Assembly: GCA_030849805.1 (NCBI GenBank)
Contig: JASANZ010002273.1
Location: forward strand, 62,001 to 126,000
Direction of reading: 5' to 3'
DNA: 64,000 bases
Origin: Sergeia podlipaevii
Lineage: Eukaryota; Euglenozoa; Kinetoplastea; Trypanosomatida; Trypanosomatidae
In this document: piece by piece, positions 1 to 8,728 of the stretch
Numbering within the stretch: the first letter of the stretch is position 1
Layout: every line of letters starts with the position of its first letter
Notes under the pieces: generated by a model
What the model saw: the letters and a program-made list of their open reading frames with translations, nothing else
Told to the model about the DNA's origin: nothing
The model's database searches: none
Position numbers and translations under genes: made by a program

Positions 1-538
1 AAAGCTCCTCAGGGAAAATAAAGGAAGAGTAGGTGATGATGAAGAAGATCCTACGCACACACACACACACACACTCATACATACGTTTATACATACAAAC
101 AGAGAGAGAGAGAGAGAGAGGGGGGGGGGCACTCATATATCGTTGAGGAGGATACCACGAAAGCAAGAAACAGTTTTCGCTCTAAGTCAAATATCACTTT
201 TTTTTTTTAAATTAGTCTCTGGTACTCACTATTGAGACAATGGTGTTGTGTCAGCTGCAAAGGCACTTTTTTGGAGAGGGGGTATTCTGTTGTCATAGAC
301 AATACAAATGTTACTCACATACATACACACTGTCGTTCACGCGGATGTTTTTCAGCCAATGCATTTTTTTTAAATACTTTTTTTTTGCTTCTCTTGCTAT
401 TGGTTACTTTTTAGAAATTAGTTCTTTATTCATTGAAGTTAGCGTTTATATCATTTTGACTGTCCAGTTAGAGAGAGCTGCTATTTTTTTTTCTTTTATT
501 CATATATATTTACTACATCTTGAGCTTCTCCTCTCGTG
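1..538. other. Upstream intergenic region with microsatellites and a splice acceptor
   Basis: No gene is visible here. The stretch holds a CA repeat (56-74), a GA repeat (101-119) running into ten Gs (120-129), and T-rich sequence. A pyrimidine run at 481-500 followed by the AG at 523-524 is the likely trans-splice acceptor for the glycosyltransferase gene, leaving a 5'UTR of about 14 nt with no upstream ATG. Confidence 0.6.
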
Positions 539-2731
539 ATGCGGGTATCAGATCATTTGCTTGCGCGTCACGCACGCCATCGCATGAGGCCAGGAAGGGC
601 CAGCGTTCTCGCCATCTTGCTCACCTTGTTGCTTCTTCTCTTCTTTGTTGGATTCGGCTTCTGGTCTTCTGACAACCGCAGCCCCATTGGCGGTGGGGGC
701 GTCAGTAGCAGCTTTCTCCGTGATAGGGAGAGCACTCATAAGCAAGAAGAGACACACAGGCAAGAGGGGACCCGTGATCAAGAGGAAACACACGTTTCTG
801 AAACCACGCAGCTGCCGCTGCCGACAAGCACGCAGTCAACTGAGATGCAGGAGGTGGTGGATCCCATCAAAATTCACGTGACGCCGACGTCACCTCGCGG
901 GAAGGGGCATGTAACGGTGGATGCCGCATTGGACGTCCTCACCGTTACCTCGAGGGATGGCCACGTGGAGATGAGGTTCCCACAGATTCGGTTTCGTGAT
1001 CGTACCCGAGCCTCGGTGACGGCGGAGAAAGCGCGTGCGATGGCTACAGGTGGTGGTGGTGGTGATAGCGCCTCGCCAGTCGCAAATGAGTATGACAGAT
1101 GGGAAGGCGTTCATCAACCCTTGGAACCTGCGAAGATTCCGACGTGGAGCACAATTGCAGAGCGACATACACTCAATCACGCAAGTATCTTTGTTTCCAT
1201 CGCCGCCTTCCGCGATAGCGAGTGTGCCACGACGTTGAGGGATCTTTTTCACCGCGCAAAGAACAGGCATCGCATTTATGTTGGCATCAACGAGGAGCGG
1301 CTTCCGTCAGACAACAGCTGCATTGACGTTCTGGATCTAATTAGTGCTCCAGTTCCAGCGTCGGCTTTGGATACTTCGACGACAACGACTGCCACCACTA
1401 CTACCAGTGTTCCTGTGATGAGTCCTTTGGGGGTGCGGCTGCTATGGGGTGATAGCGCTCCAACCAACATGCCTGTCTTTTTCAAGAGCTTTACGTGGGA
1501 TGACCTGGTACAGCTCCACAATGAAAAAAACGAGAATGTTACTCTCTTGGATTCTGATAAAGTGGCTGGCGAGCGAGGAACCGACATACTGACTGCAAAA
1601 TCACAGACGCAGCAGCAGCGGAAGCTATATGTAGCCTCTCCGTGGCAGCAGGATGCGATTAGATGTGTTGGCTCAGAGATAGAGGAGCTACGCGATGAGT
1701 ACGTGCTGACAGAGGATGCGGCCGCTATTGCAGCGATGGCGGGCGGGGTGAAAGGCGCTGGCCCTGGTAAGTACATCCGTCGTGGCCACGAAGGGGGGAC
1801 GCAGGGGCTTCCGCTTCCCGCACTTCGTGGATGCCGTGTGACGACACGCGTTACTGCCCCTAACAACGCACGTGGCCCAACTTACGGACGCTACATTACA
1901 AGTCTTTTCTACTTTAACCAAGACTACTACATGGTCGTGGACAGTCACTCTCGCTTCTCAATAGACTGGGATGTAAAGATGATCATGCGCGTATTTCTTC
2001 TTCCCACTCGCGGTGTGCTCTCTCACTACCCCAACGGCTATACGCCGGAGAAGCCGCTTGAGGAGTTTAGCAAGCGGGACGTAATGTCTATGTGTAAGGC
2101 AGTTATCCTTTCAAATGGCATGCCGAAGCTAGGTGCAAACTGGATCTCAGTTAGATCACGTCCAACTCTACAGGGTTTTGCGGCTGCTGGGTACATGTTT
2201 GGCGATGCCCAATACGTGCTAGACACACCTTTTGATCCTTTTCTGCCGTACCTGTTTGATGGCGAGGAGGTGCTTTATACTGCGCGCATGTGGACGAGTG
2301 GATGGGACTTGTACTGCCCAACGGAGTCAAACATTTTCCATCACTACGGAAGACCTTCCACGCCGAAGTACTGGTCTACTATGACAACGCAGAAGGCCGC
2401 TTCGCAAAGGAGATCGGAGCGCCGTGCGCTCTACCTGCTTCGCCGTGCCCAGCCATGGGTGCAGGTCCTCGAAGACATGGCAAAGCAGTCAAAGAACTTC
2501 TCGCAGACCGTCCCGCAGTACGTACCACCTGAAAGCAGACTGATCATCAGTGATGAAGAGGCTAACGAGACGACGCAGCTGGTAGTGGAGAAGGAGTATT
2601 ACGGGCCAGGGTCAGTGAGGACGCTGGACATGTATTGGCAGTATACGGAGCTCACAGATGACTTTGTGAAGGTAAGAGACAACGAGCGCCGATGGGAGGG
2701 AGGACAGAACTTGTGCAAGAACAAACCGTAG
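539..2731 (+). CDS. GT60-family (GlcNAc) glycosyltransferase, type II membrane protein
   Basis: A 730-residue protein with a basic N-terminus and one hydrophobic signal anchor (about residues 22-42), followed by a Ser/Thr/Glu-rich stem and a lumenal catalytic domain, the usual Golgi glycosyltransferase layout. The domain starts near residue 216 (SIFVSIAAFRD, then YVGINEE) and carries a DxH metal-binding motif (VVDSHSRF, D468/H470) and a late GEEVLYTARMWTSGWD segment. These are typical of PF11397, the UDP-GlcNAc:polypeptide/Skp1 alpha-GlcNAc transferase family, which is expanded in trypanosomatids. The frame extends one codon upstream as GTG, but the first ATG after the acceptor is at 539; an in-frame Met at residue 16 is an alternative. 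Low-complexity Thr and Gln inserts (around residues 280-370) lengthen it relative to the core family. The acceptor substrate cannot be told from sequence. Confidence 0.85.
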   Translation: MRVSDHLLARHARHRMRPGRASVLAILLTLLLLLFFVGFGFWSSDNRSPIGGGGVSSSFLRDRESTHKQEETHRQEGTRDQEETHVSETTQLPLPTSTQSTEMQEVVDPIKIHVTPTSPRGKGHVTVDAALDVLTVTSRDGHVEMRFPQIRFRDRTRASVTAEKARAMATGGGGGDSASPVANEYDRWEGVHQPLEPAKIPTWSTIAERHTLNHASIFVSIAAFRDSECATTLRDLFHRAKNRHRIYVGINEERLPSDNSCIDVLDLISAPVPASALDTSTTTTATTTTSVPVMSPLGVRLLWGDSAPTNMPVFFKSFTWDDLVQLHNEKNENVTLLDSDKVAGERGTDILTAKSQTQQQRKLYVASPWQQDAIRCVGSEIEELRDEYVLTEDAAAIAAMAGGVKGAGPGKYIRRGHEGGTQGLPLPALRGCRVTTRVTAPNNARGPTYGRYITSLFYFNQDYYMVVDSHSRFSIDWDVKMIMRVFLLPTRGVLSHYPNGYTPEKPLEEFSKRDVMSMCKAVILSNGMPKLGANWISVRSRPTLQGFAAAGYMFGDAQYVLDTPFDPFLPYLFDGEEVLYTARMWTSGWDLYCPTESNIFHHYGRPSTPKYWSTMTTQKAASQRRSERRALYLLRRAQPWVQVLEDMAKQSKNFSQTVPQYVPPESRLIISDEEANETTQLVVEKEYYGPGSVRTLDMYWQYTELTDDFVKVRDNERRWEGGQNLCKNKP

Positions 2732-2924
2732 CGTGCGCGTCCCCCACTTCGTCCTTCCTCGGTGTTTTTTTTTTTTTTTTTTTGCTACAGGATTCAACTT
2801 CTTGATGTGCAATTTTCCTTCTTTCTATTTAGTTGATGTTGCTTCCTCTTCTCCCCCTCCACACTCTATGAACAGCAGATCTCTCTCACTCTCTCTCTAT
2901 TTCTCTCGAGACTCGTACTCCGAT

Positions 2925-2950
2925 TGTGTGTGTGTGTGTGTGTGTGTGTG
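2925..2950. repeat. TG dinucleotide microsatellite
   Basis: Thirteen TG units about 200 nt downstream of the glycosyltransferase stop. Confidence 0.9.
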
Positions 2951-3795
2951 CATGTCTCTGTGCGTGTGCCCTTCTCTGTATTTCTTTCCACATGTACCGA
3001 TCTGTCCATTCCATCAGCAGTTACGCACGGTAGTAACTCATTCTCCTCTCCTCTCCTTTTTTTTTCTTCTTCTTAAGGAAGCGAAGGAGGAACGCGGTGT
3101 GGGGTAGGCGGAACACGCTCAGTTTTCTCTTATTAATAGTTATACATGTGCCCTATCTCCTCCTTTTTTTTTGTTTGCATGCCCCTTTTCAATAAGTGAG
3201 ATATGTATATATATATTTATATTCTTTTTTTTTTCCAGCCTATACAGAATTTTTCATATAGGACGCAGTGAGCTCGATCTCTTGATCGCCACTTGTGGGT
3301 GGTAACACCACAAAGGAAGCTTCATCTCCTCTTCTATCTCCCTCTACACCGCCTACATCCGCGCTTATAACCACCAGAGAGCGTCTTTGAGACGTTATGT
3401 CTTGTGCATCAAAAAAAAAAAAAAAAAAAGACGTGTGAAATGCACATTTGGAGAAAGCACAAATAGGCACACATAAATATATCTCTCTCTGCAGTGAATA
3501 AGAAGGGAAAAAAGCGAGTTCAGCAACAGCAGGCTACCGCATATGTTTACACCCACCTTGTATCACCAAGGTCCAGAACAACCTTATATGCACTGCGATG
3601 CATGGTATATGCGTACTACACTTCAGTTATATTAGGTAGATCTATAAACTTACAAAAACACAATGGCAGCTCAAACGCGATACAATCTGTAGCACTCTGG
3701 GCGTGGCGGAAGTGCGACACTGTAGACCTGTGCACGCTCAGCGATGCCACTTTTAATTGCTCCCCCCCCTCTCCCTCCCCCCCTCCCTCCCCCAC

Positions 3796-3797
3796 AG
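3796..3797 (+). promoter_or_regulatory. Trans-splice acceptor AG of the amastin pseudogene
   Basis: A 30-nt run of almost only C and T ends in CAG two bases before the ATG at 3800. It is among the best-looking acceptors in the window, although the frame it would serve is broken. Confidence 0.5.
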
Positions 3798-3799
3798 TC

Positions 3800-4339
3800 A
3801 TGCTCTGCAATCTGGTCCTGCTGATTTCCTGCATCATTATTGAGATTGTAATTTTTTTTATCTTTGTGTTGACTGCGACCTTGATTGATGCGTTCCGTCA
3901 GAAGGGCAAGATCGACCAAAAGATGTGCTACCCAATGTAACGAGCGAAGGAGTGCGGTGCGCAACCGCATGATCACGATGAGGAGCCTGAAAGGCTTCTC
4001 CTGCAACTTCGTGAAGAATACGATGAACGCTGCCGCTGCATTTGCTGTCTTCTCCATCATTCTGACGCTTGTGACGTTCATCCTGTGCGTTGTGTGTGTG
4101 CCGTCGTGCGTGCCTGCGCCGTGCTTGACCTGATCTCCTGCTTCACGATCCTTGTGTCGTGGGCGTGCGTGGCGGGTGCATTTCTTGTGAAAATGCACCG
4201 ACCACAGTTGTTGGCCACACTGTGAGGGCGCCTGCCCTCAGCAAAGGGGCTTTCAAGCTTCCTGGACTCCTTTTGGGTGATGGTGACTGCGTGGTGCCCG
4301 CAGTTGATAGTGCGCGTCCTTCTTCTTATTACTTGCTAA
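3800..4339 (+). pseudogene. Amastin-like surface protein pseudogene
   Basis: Four hydrophobic segments in amastin order can be followed across two reading frames. The frame from ATG 3800 gives a first membrane segment ending in TLIDAFRQ, like the amastin TPIDMFR stretch, then CYPM, a TAA stop (3938-3940) and RAKEC, where intact amastins have a C-x-x-x-W-G...C signature. The second segment (AAAAFAVFSIILTLVTFIL) sits in another frame near 4023-4085. The third (ACAVLDLISCFTILVSWAC) returns to the first frame from about 4110. A further in-frame stop at 4222-4224 precedes the degenerate fourth segment (AWCPQLIVRVLLLITC), which ends at TAA 4337-4339. So there are at least two internal stops and two opposing frameshifts. 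Amastins are kinetoplastid tetraspan surface glycoproteins. GC-rich composition distinguishes it from flanking intergenic DNA. Assembly error could explain some of the breaks. Confidence 0.7.
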
Positions 4340-5664
4340 CAAAAAAAAACTGCCACTCGCGCAGCCGACACGGTCGGTAGCGCACTGCCATTTTTTTTCT
4401 TTTGATCGCTTCGCTGTGTTGCCGGGACCCCTCTCTGCGGCTTGTGCATGAGCGCGTGCATTTCTGGAGGCAGTCGCGCGCCTGTCCGCATGGCGATAAG
4501 TAGATTTGATGTTTAATATTCTTTTTCTTTGTGTGTGCCATTCTTTATTTAAAATTCTTTTATCTTTGTTTCGTTACTTTCTTGAATGTTAAGAGCTGTG
4601 ATATATATATATATATATTGCACTGAAAAGTTTTTCTTTCCTTTACAGACAGTGCATATGCTGTACTTGCTGTTTCTCAACTTCTTACCTCGGGTGACGA
4701 CTAGGCTTTCTCTTTTTCCATTTAAATTTCCGCGTGACGGTATGCTGTTCTTATGATTCGCCTTTATTTCTTCTTGGTTTAGCTGTCAAATGTGAGTAGC
4801 GGGAGGAAGGGGGGGGGGGGAGACTCCTGTTTGATATCGCCGTTTCCCAGACTGACCTCCCTTTTTTTTCTTTCTTTCCTTCTTTTACTGCTCTTTGCGG
4901 CATTCATTTTTAAAAATTATTGTACTGTGTGAATACTCTCATTATATATATATACTTACATTCACGTAACTTCTGGGGAAGATGCGTCTCTGTCTTTAAG
5001 AGAAATGTATCATCTTTTCAGCGTGATTGACGGTAAATAAAAAAATAAATATATTTATATGGAAAGTAACACATAGGGCTATATATATGACAAACTTTCC
5101 AGATTATGAAAATACGAGAAGATGAAAAGGAAAAAAAAAGTATGTTAAAAGACGCGAAATGCACATATACTTCGGAAGGGGAGAAAAAAAAAGGAAATCA
5201 ATACACTCATGCCAATATATGGGTTCTCTCTTTTTTTTTTTTGGTAATTTTTTTTTCTTTTTTTGAAGAAAATAAAGAACTGTGATTATTGCCCGCGCTA
5301 CCCATCGGACTGTAAGCGCAGCAGCGGACACATATATATATATATATATATTTGTTATGCCATGGTATCACCACCACCGCCTTTTCTCCTTCCTCTTTTC
5401 TAAGGTCGGCTGCTTACATGCAATATATATTGAAGTGTGTATAGAGTCCAGAAGAAAACGCGACTTTCCTTTGTTTTAAAAACTTCATATTACAATTGTT
5501 TTTTTTTCTTTCTCTTTTTTTTTTTTTTAAAGAAATATATATATATATATATATAGTTCCCACGCTGTACATTTTGCAGCTGTTACAAGTTGCCATTACA
5601 TATTAGCTCCTACTCGACGCCCGCACTGCTGTTCCTCTACATATTCGCCGTTCCTCTTTCCGTC

Positions 5665-5697
<33 letters not shown>

Positions 5698-6058
5698 CTT
5701 GTGTGCAAAGCAGCAGCGGAAAGCGTTGACGATATACAAGCAGGCACGCGCACGCAGGCATCAGCAACTATCTCATCCATAAAAGTGCGAAATTCATATC
5801 TTTTTTAAGGCAGCGCGTTTTGGTTGACGCTGTGTTGTGTTACATATATATTTCTAGCCTTCACAGCAGCATTTTTTTTTTTTTACTAGTAGTTTTTCTT
5901 TTCTGTGCATATCTATTCATCTATATATAGTTCATTATCTTTATATCTTTTGCCCCTTTCTTTCTTTTTCTTTTACCTCAGCGACAATTCATTCTTCTTC
6001 TCACATTTTTTTTCTTTTTGTGTGTTCTTCTTCTTCTCTTTTCACGCAGCTAGCCGTC
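4340..6058. other. Intergenic region
   Basis: No gene supported. About 4340-4500 is still fairly GC-rich and may be 3' flank of the amastin relic. The rest is AT-rich with T-tracts, a G12 run (4809-4820), TA repeats (near 5335-5351, 5536-5555 and 5669-5697) and a long T/C tract (5940-6044). That tract ends at CAG 6047-6049, the likely acceptor for the next gene, 9 nt before its ATG. Confidence 0.6.
5669..5697. repeat. TA dinucleotide microsatellite
   Basis: About fourteen AT units in the region before the pseudokinesin gene. Confidence 0.9.
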
Positions 6059-8728
6059 ATGTACAACGTGGATCCGCAAGCACAGTTGCGCCTTCGGAGT
6101 ATCGGCGCGTATCCTGGCATGATGAACGGCTACAATCAAGGCATGCCAATGCGAAGCGGTGGCGGCGGCTTCAGACCGGCAGGCGGCGGACTCATAGGTG
6201 GTGCTGCCGGCGGCGGCGGAAGAGGATACCCACGCATGGTGACACCACAGCAGGCTAGAGGAGGCGGCGGCATGATGATGGGCTATGGTGGTGGTGGTGG
6301 TGCTATGGTGCCCCACCAGGCTCCGCGACCTCTACAGCGGCAGCAATCTATGCTGGCGGCTGCTCAAAACCGTTCGGGGATTAATGGCTTTGGTGGGCAG
6401 CCACAGCGGCAGCCAGTACCTCAGCCAATACCGGGCTATCCAAGCGGACGTGACGCACCAGGGGCTTCACAGTTTGCTCGCACAAACAGCTTTGTCGGTT
6501 CGCACCCACTACAAAGTGGCGGCGGGATAGGCGGGGGCAGCATGTACCGCGCCATGCCTCAGCAGCAGCAGTTGCCGCCACCTCAGAGGATGGGTTCGAT
6601 GCCCAATACCAACTCTGCCTTAGGTCGCACCAATAGTTTTATGTTTAACAACAATTCCTTGTATAACCTCAATCGCACCAATAGTGGGTACTCTAGCAGC
6701 ACCGGCGCTGGTAGCCTCCATCGTATCCCGAGCGGACTTAACTACGATTTTTTTAACACTTTGCAGCCGTCGATAGGCGGTGGTGGTGGTGGTGGTGGTG
6801 CTGGTGGCGGCACCAGACAGAGGCCCGACCCGTATGGCAGCTTCTCCAGACAACCTTCCTCGTTATACAAGTACGACAGCTTCTGTGGTGGTGGCAACCG
6901 AACAGGTAGCTTCGCCTCCACGGCCAATGGCACAGGGAGCAACTATGGGCTTGCGGGCATAGGCCCAGAAGCATCCATGGCCAGCATCAACGGGTACAAC
7001 AGCGACTATAGCAGCAATCAAGGTAACGGAAGTCTATTCGGAAGCATGACGAACAGCAATCTTAACGGCTCAACAACGACGGGACCGTCAGGACTAAATT
7101 CGATGAACGGCACGGATGTTGGTTTACTTTCCCGACAAGACAGCGCCGTGTCGTTGCAGCGCCAGTATTCCGTGGCGGGCCATATGTATCAATATGCTAA
7201 CGGGGCTCCCGCGCAAGGGGTTCCTAGGCAGCCGAACTGGATGGCTAACAACAACAACGCAGTACAGATGCGTCTCTCGCAAAACGGTGGCGGCAGTTTC
7301 AGGATGGGTGGCGGCGGTCCCATTGGGCAGCAATCCGCGCCAAATCAAGTACTAAGTGTTACTGGTGGAAACGCCTTTGTTCATCCACGCGGCGCAGCAG
7401 CAGGAGGCCCTCAGCAGTTTCCTGGCCAGCAGCCACTCTCACAGCAACGCCCTGCAGGGGCGAACTCGAATGCAGTCGGCGGTCGCAACGAGGATGTGGT
7501 GGAAGAAGGTCAGCCCCAGGCACTTGGCCGCAGGAATAGTTCCACCAACGTGCTCTCTCGCAAGCCAAGCGAGAAGCGTGTGGGTATGTACTTCAAGAAC
7601 AAGGAGGCAACGGATGGCGAGTATAAGAAGGAGGGCGACCCAGGCACAAGCAAGAAGGCCGCTGCGAAGGATCCTACGCTGGTGTACCCCGTGAAGGCGG
7701 TTTTGCTGTACGACAACACAGAGGATGGCACCAACCCAGATGTTGAGATTGATGGCCGCACCGTACGAGCGATGAAGCCTGGAATAGATGAGGTGCAGAA
7801 GTATGATATGCGCGACATTGTCTACTTTCATCGTCGTAGCGATGTAAGCATGGACAGCGAGTCCCTCGATGAGATTCGCGATCAGTTTGTGATGGGAAAT
7901 AATGTGGGTATGATCATGGCTGATGCGGACTGTTCTGTCGCTGACCCAACCTCTTGGTACACTTGGATGGCACTCAAGAGCGTCGTGCGGGGCACCTTTG
8001 CAAGACTCGACGGCAGAGGCGAGATTACCGCGTCCATGTGCTTGCTGCAAGACGATCAAGTGCTCGATCTTCTCGCAGATTCGCCTCGTGGCTTCAGAAC
8101 GCTCGCTGTTGCGGAAAGTCCACTCTTTGGCAACGTCGCCAACAATCTCATGTACATGTCCTTGGACGACGCCGGTGAGTTCAATGACACGCTTGATGCC
8201 GCCCTTGCACGCGCTGGTGGGCGTGGTTCTGGCGGTGAGTACGGCATCGTTGTGGTTACGTGCGTACTGAAGCAGATCCGACGCTCCTCCAGCTCAGATA
8301 AAGAGGATGTTATCGTGTCCTCCATCTTTGCCAGCGGGTGTGGTGACGGCATCATCCACTACAATCGCATTTTGGATAAGAACCCAGCCGAGCCACGCGC
8401 TATCTTCTACTCTGTCTTGCATCGCTCTGTGCACACGTGCGCAATATTTTCTAGCTCAAGCACGAACCCCGAGCTCCTCACCTATTTGTCGACGTTGCGG
8501 CGGTTCAGTAAAGTCGAGACGCGTAAGCCCAAAATTGGAAGTGTGCGCTTCTTTATAGGTTTTGCGAAAAGCACCGTACCCAAGGTGAGGTCGGATATTA
8601 CGAGCATGCCGGAGGGCCGACAGAAAACTTTCACTATGCGCTATTTGGAAAAGCTTGAACTCATGCTTCAGGACGCGGAGGAGATGCTGAAGAATCCAAG
8701 GGAGTGCCTTCCAAAGACTTATATGTGA
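6059..8728 (+). CDS. Low-complexity protein with C-terminal P-loop-less kinesin-like (pseudomotor) domain
   Basis: An 889-residue protein. The frame continues upstream to 6020, but the CAG at 6047-6049 and ATG at 6059 fix the start. Residues 1 to about 530 are rich in Gly, Gln, Asn and Ser and look disordered; ten [L/F]-x-R-x-x-S motifs lie in them (Ser 97, 144, 193, 209, 225, 267, 362, 371, 494, 504). From about residue 537 the order of hydrophobic blocks follows a kinesin motor: VYPVKAVLLYDN for the first strand, a MIMADADCSVAD stretch where the P-loop GQTGSGKT should be (about 619-630), CLLQDDQVLDLL for the EIYNE..DLL strand, VIVSSIFASGCGDG for DLAGSE, and TYLSTLRRFSKV for the final ETLSTLRFA helix. 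No nucleotide-binding residues remain, so it probably does not hydrolyse ATP. The kinesin relation is my inference from motif order. Function unknown; a microtubule-binding or scaffold role is plausible. Confidence 0.65.
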   Translation: MYNVDPQAQLRLRSIGAYPGMMNGYNQGMPMRSGGGGFRPAGGGLIGGAAGGGGRGYPRMVTPQQARGGGGMMMGYGGGGGAMVPHQAPRPLQRQQSMLAAAQNRSGINGFGGQPQRQPVPQPIPGYPSGRDAPGASQFARTNSFVGSHPLQSGGGIGGGSMYRAMPQQQQLPPPQRMGSMPNTNSALGRTNSFMFNNNSLYNLNRTNSGYSSSTGAGSLHRIPSGLNYDFFNTLQPSIGGGGGGGGAGGGTRQRPDPYGSFSRQPSSLYKYDSFCGGGNRTGSFASTANGTGSNYGLAGIGPEASMASINGYNSDYSSNQGNGSLFGSMTNSNLNGSTTTGPSGLNSMNGTDVGLLSRQDSAVSLQRQYSVAGHMYQYANGAPAQGVPRQPNWMANNNNAVQMRLSQNGGGSFRMGGGGPIGQQSAPNQVLSVTGGNAFVHPRGAAAGGPQQFPGQQPLSQQRPAGANSNAVGGRNEDVVEEGQPQALGRRNSSTNVLSRKPSEKRVGMYFKNKEATDGEYKKEGDPGTSKKAAAKDPTLVYPVKAVLLYDNTEDGTNPDVEIDGRTVRAMKPGIDEVQKYDMRDIVYFHRRSDVSMDSESLDEIRDQFVMGNNVGMIMADADCSVADPTSWYTWMALKSVVRGTFARLDGRGEITASMCLLQDDQVLDLLADSPRGFRTLAVAESPLFGNVANNLMYMSLDDAGEFNDTLDAALARAGGRGSGGEYGIVVVTCVLKQIRRSSSSDKEDVIVSSIFASGCGDGIIHYNRILDKNPAEPRAIFYSVLHRSVHTCAIFSSSSTNPELLTYLSTLRRFSKVETRKPKIGSVRFFIGFAKSTVPKVRSDITSMPEGRQKTFTMRYLEKLELMLQDAEEMLKNPRECLPKTYM

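Larger units (their letters stand above)
2732..3799. other. Intergenic region
   Basis: No supported intact gene. It contains a T run (about 2766-2783), a TG microsatellite (2925-2950), several T-tracts and a run of 19 As (3411-3429). An open frame across 3494-3940 has no coding look before 3800; only its last part belongs to the amastin relic. A strong pyrimidine tract at about 3760-3793 precedes the CAG at 3795-3797. Confidence 0.55.

Noticed and set aside
548..1948. Minus-strand open frames across the glycosyltransferase gene, and similar antisense frames over other genes
   Set aside because: They mirror the GC-rich coding strand, lack recognisable motifs, and the sense frames carry clear domains.
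3240..3470. Possible SIDER-type retroposon ending in A19
   Set aside because: There is a mixed-composition stretch followed by an A run, but I could see no target-site duplication or known signature to support it.
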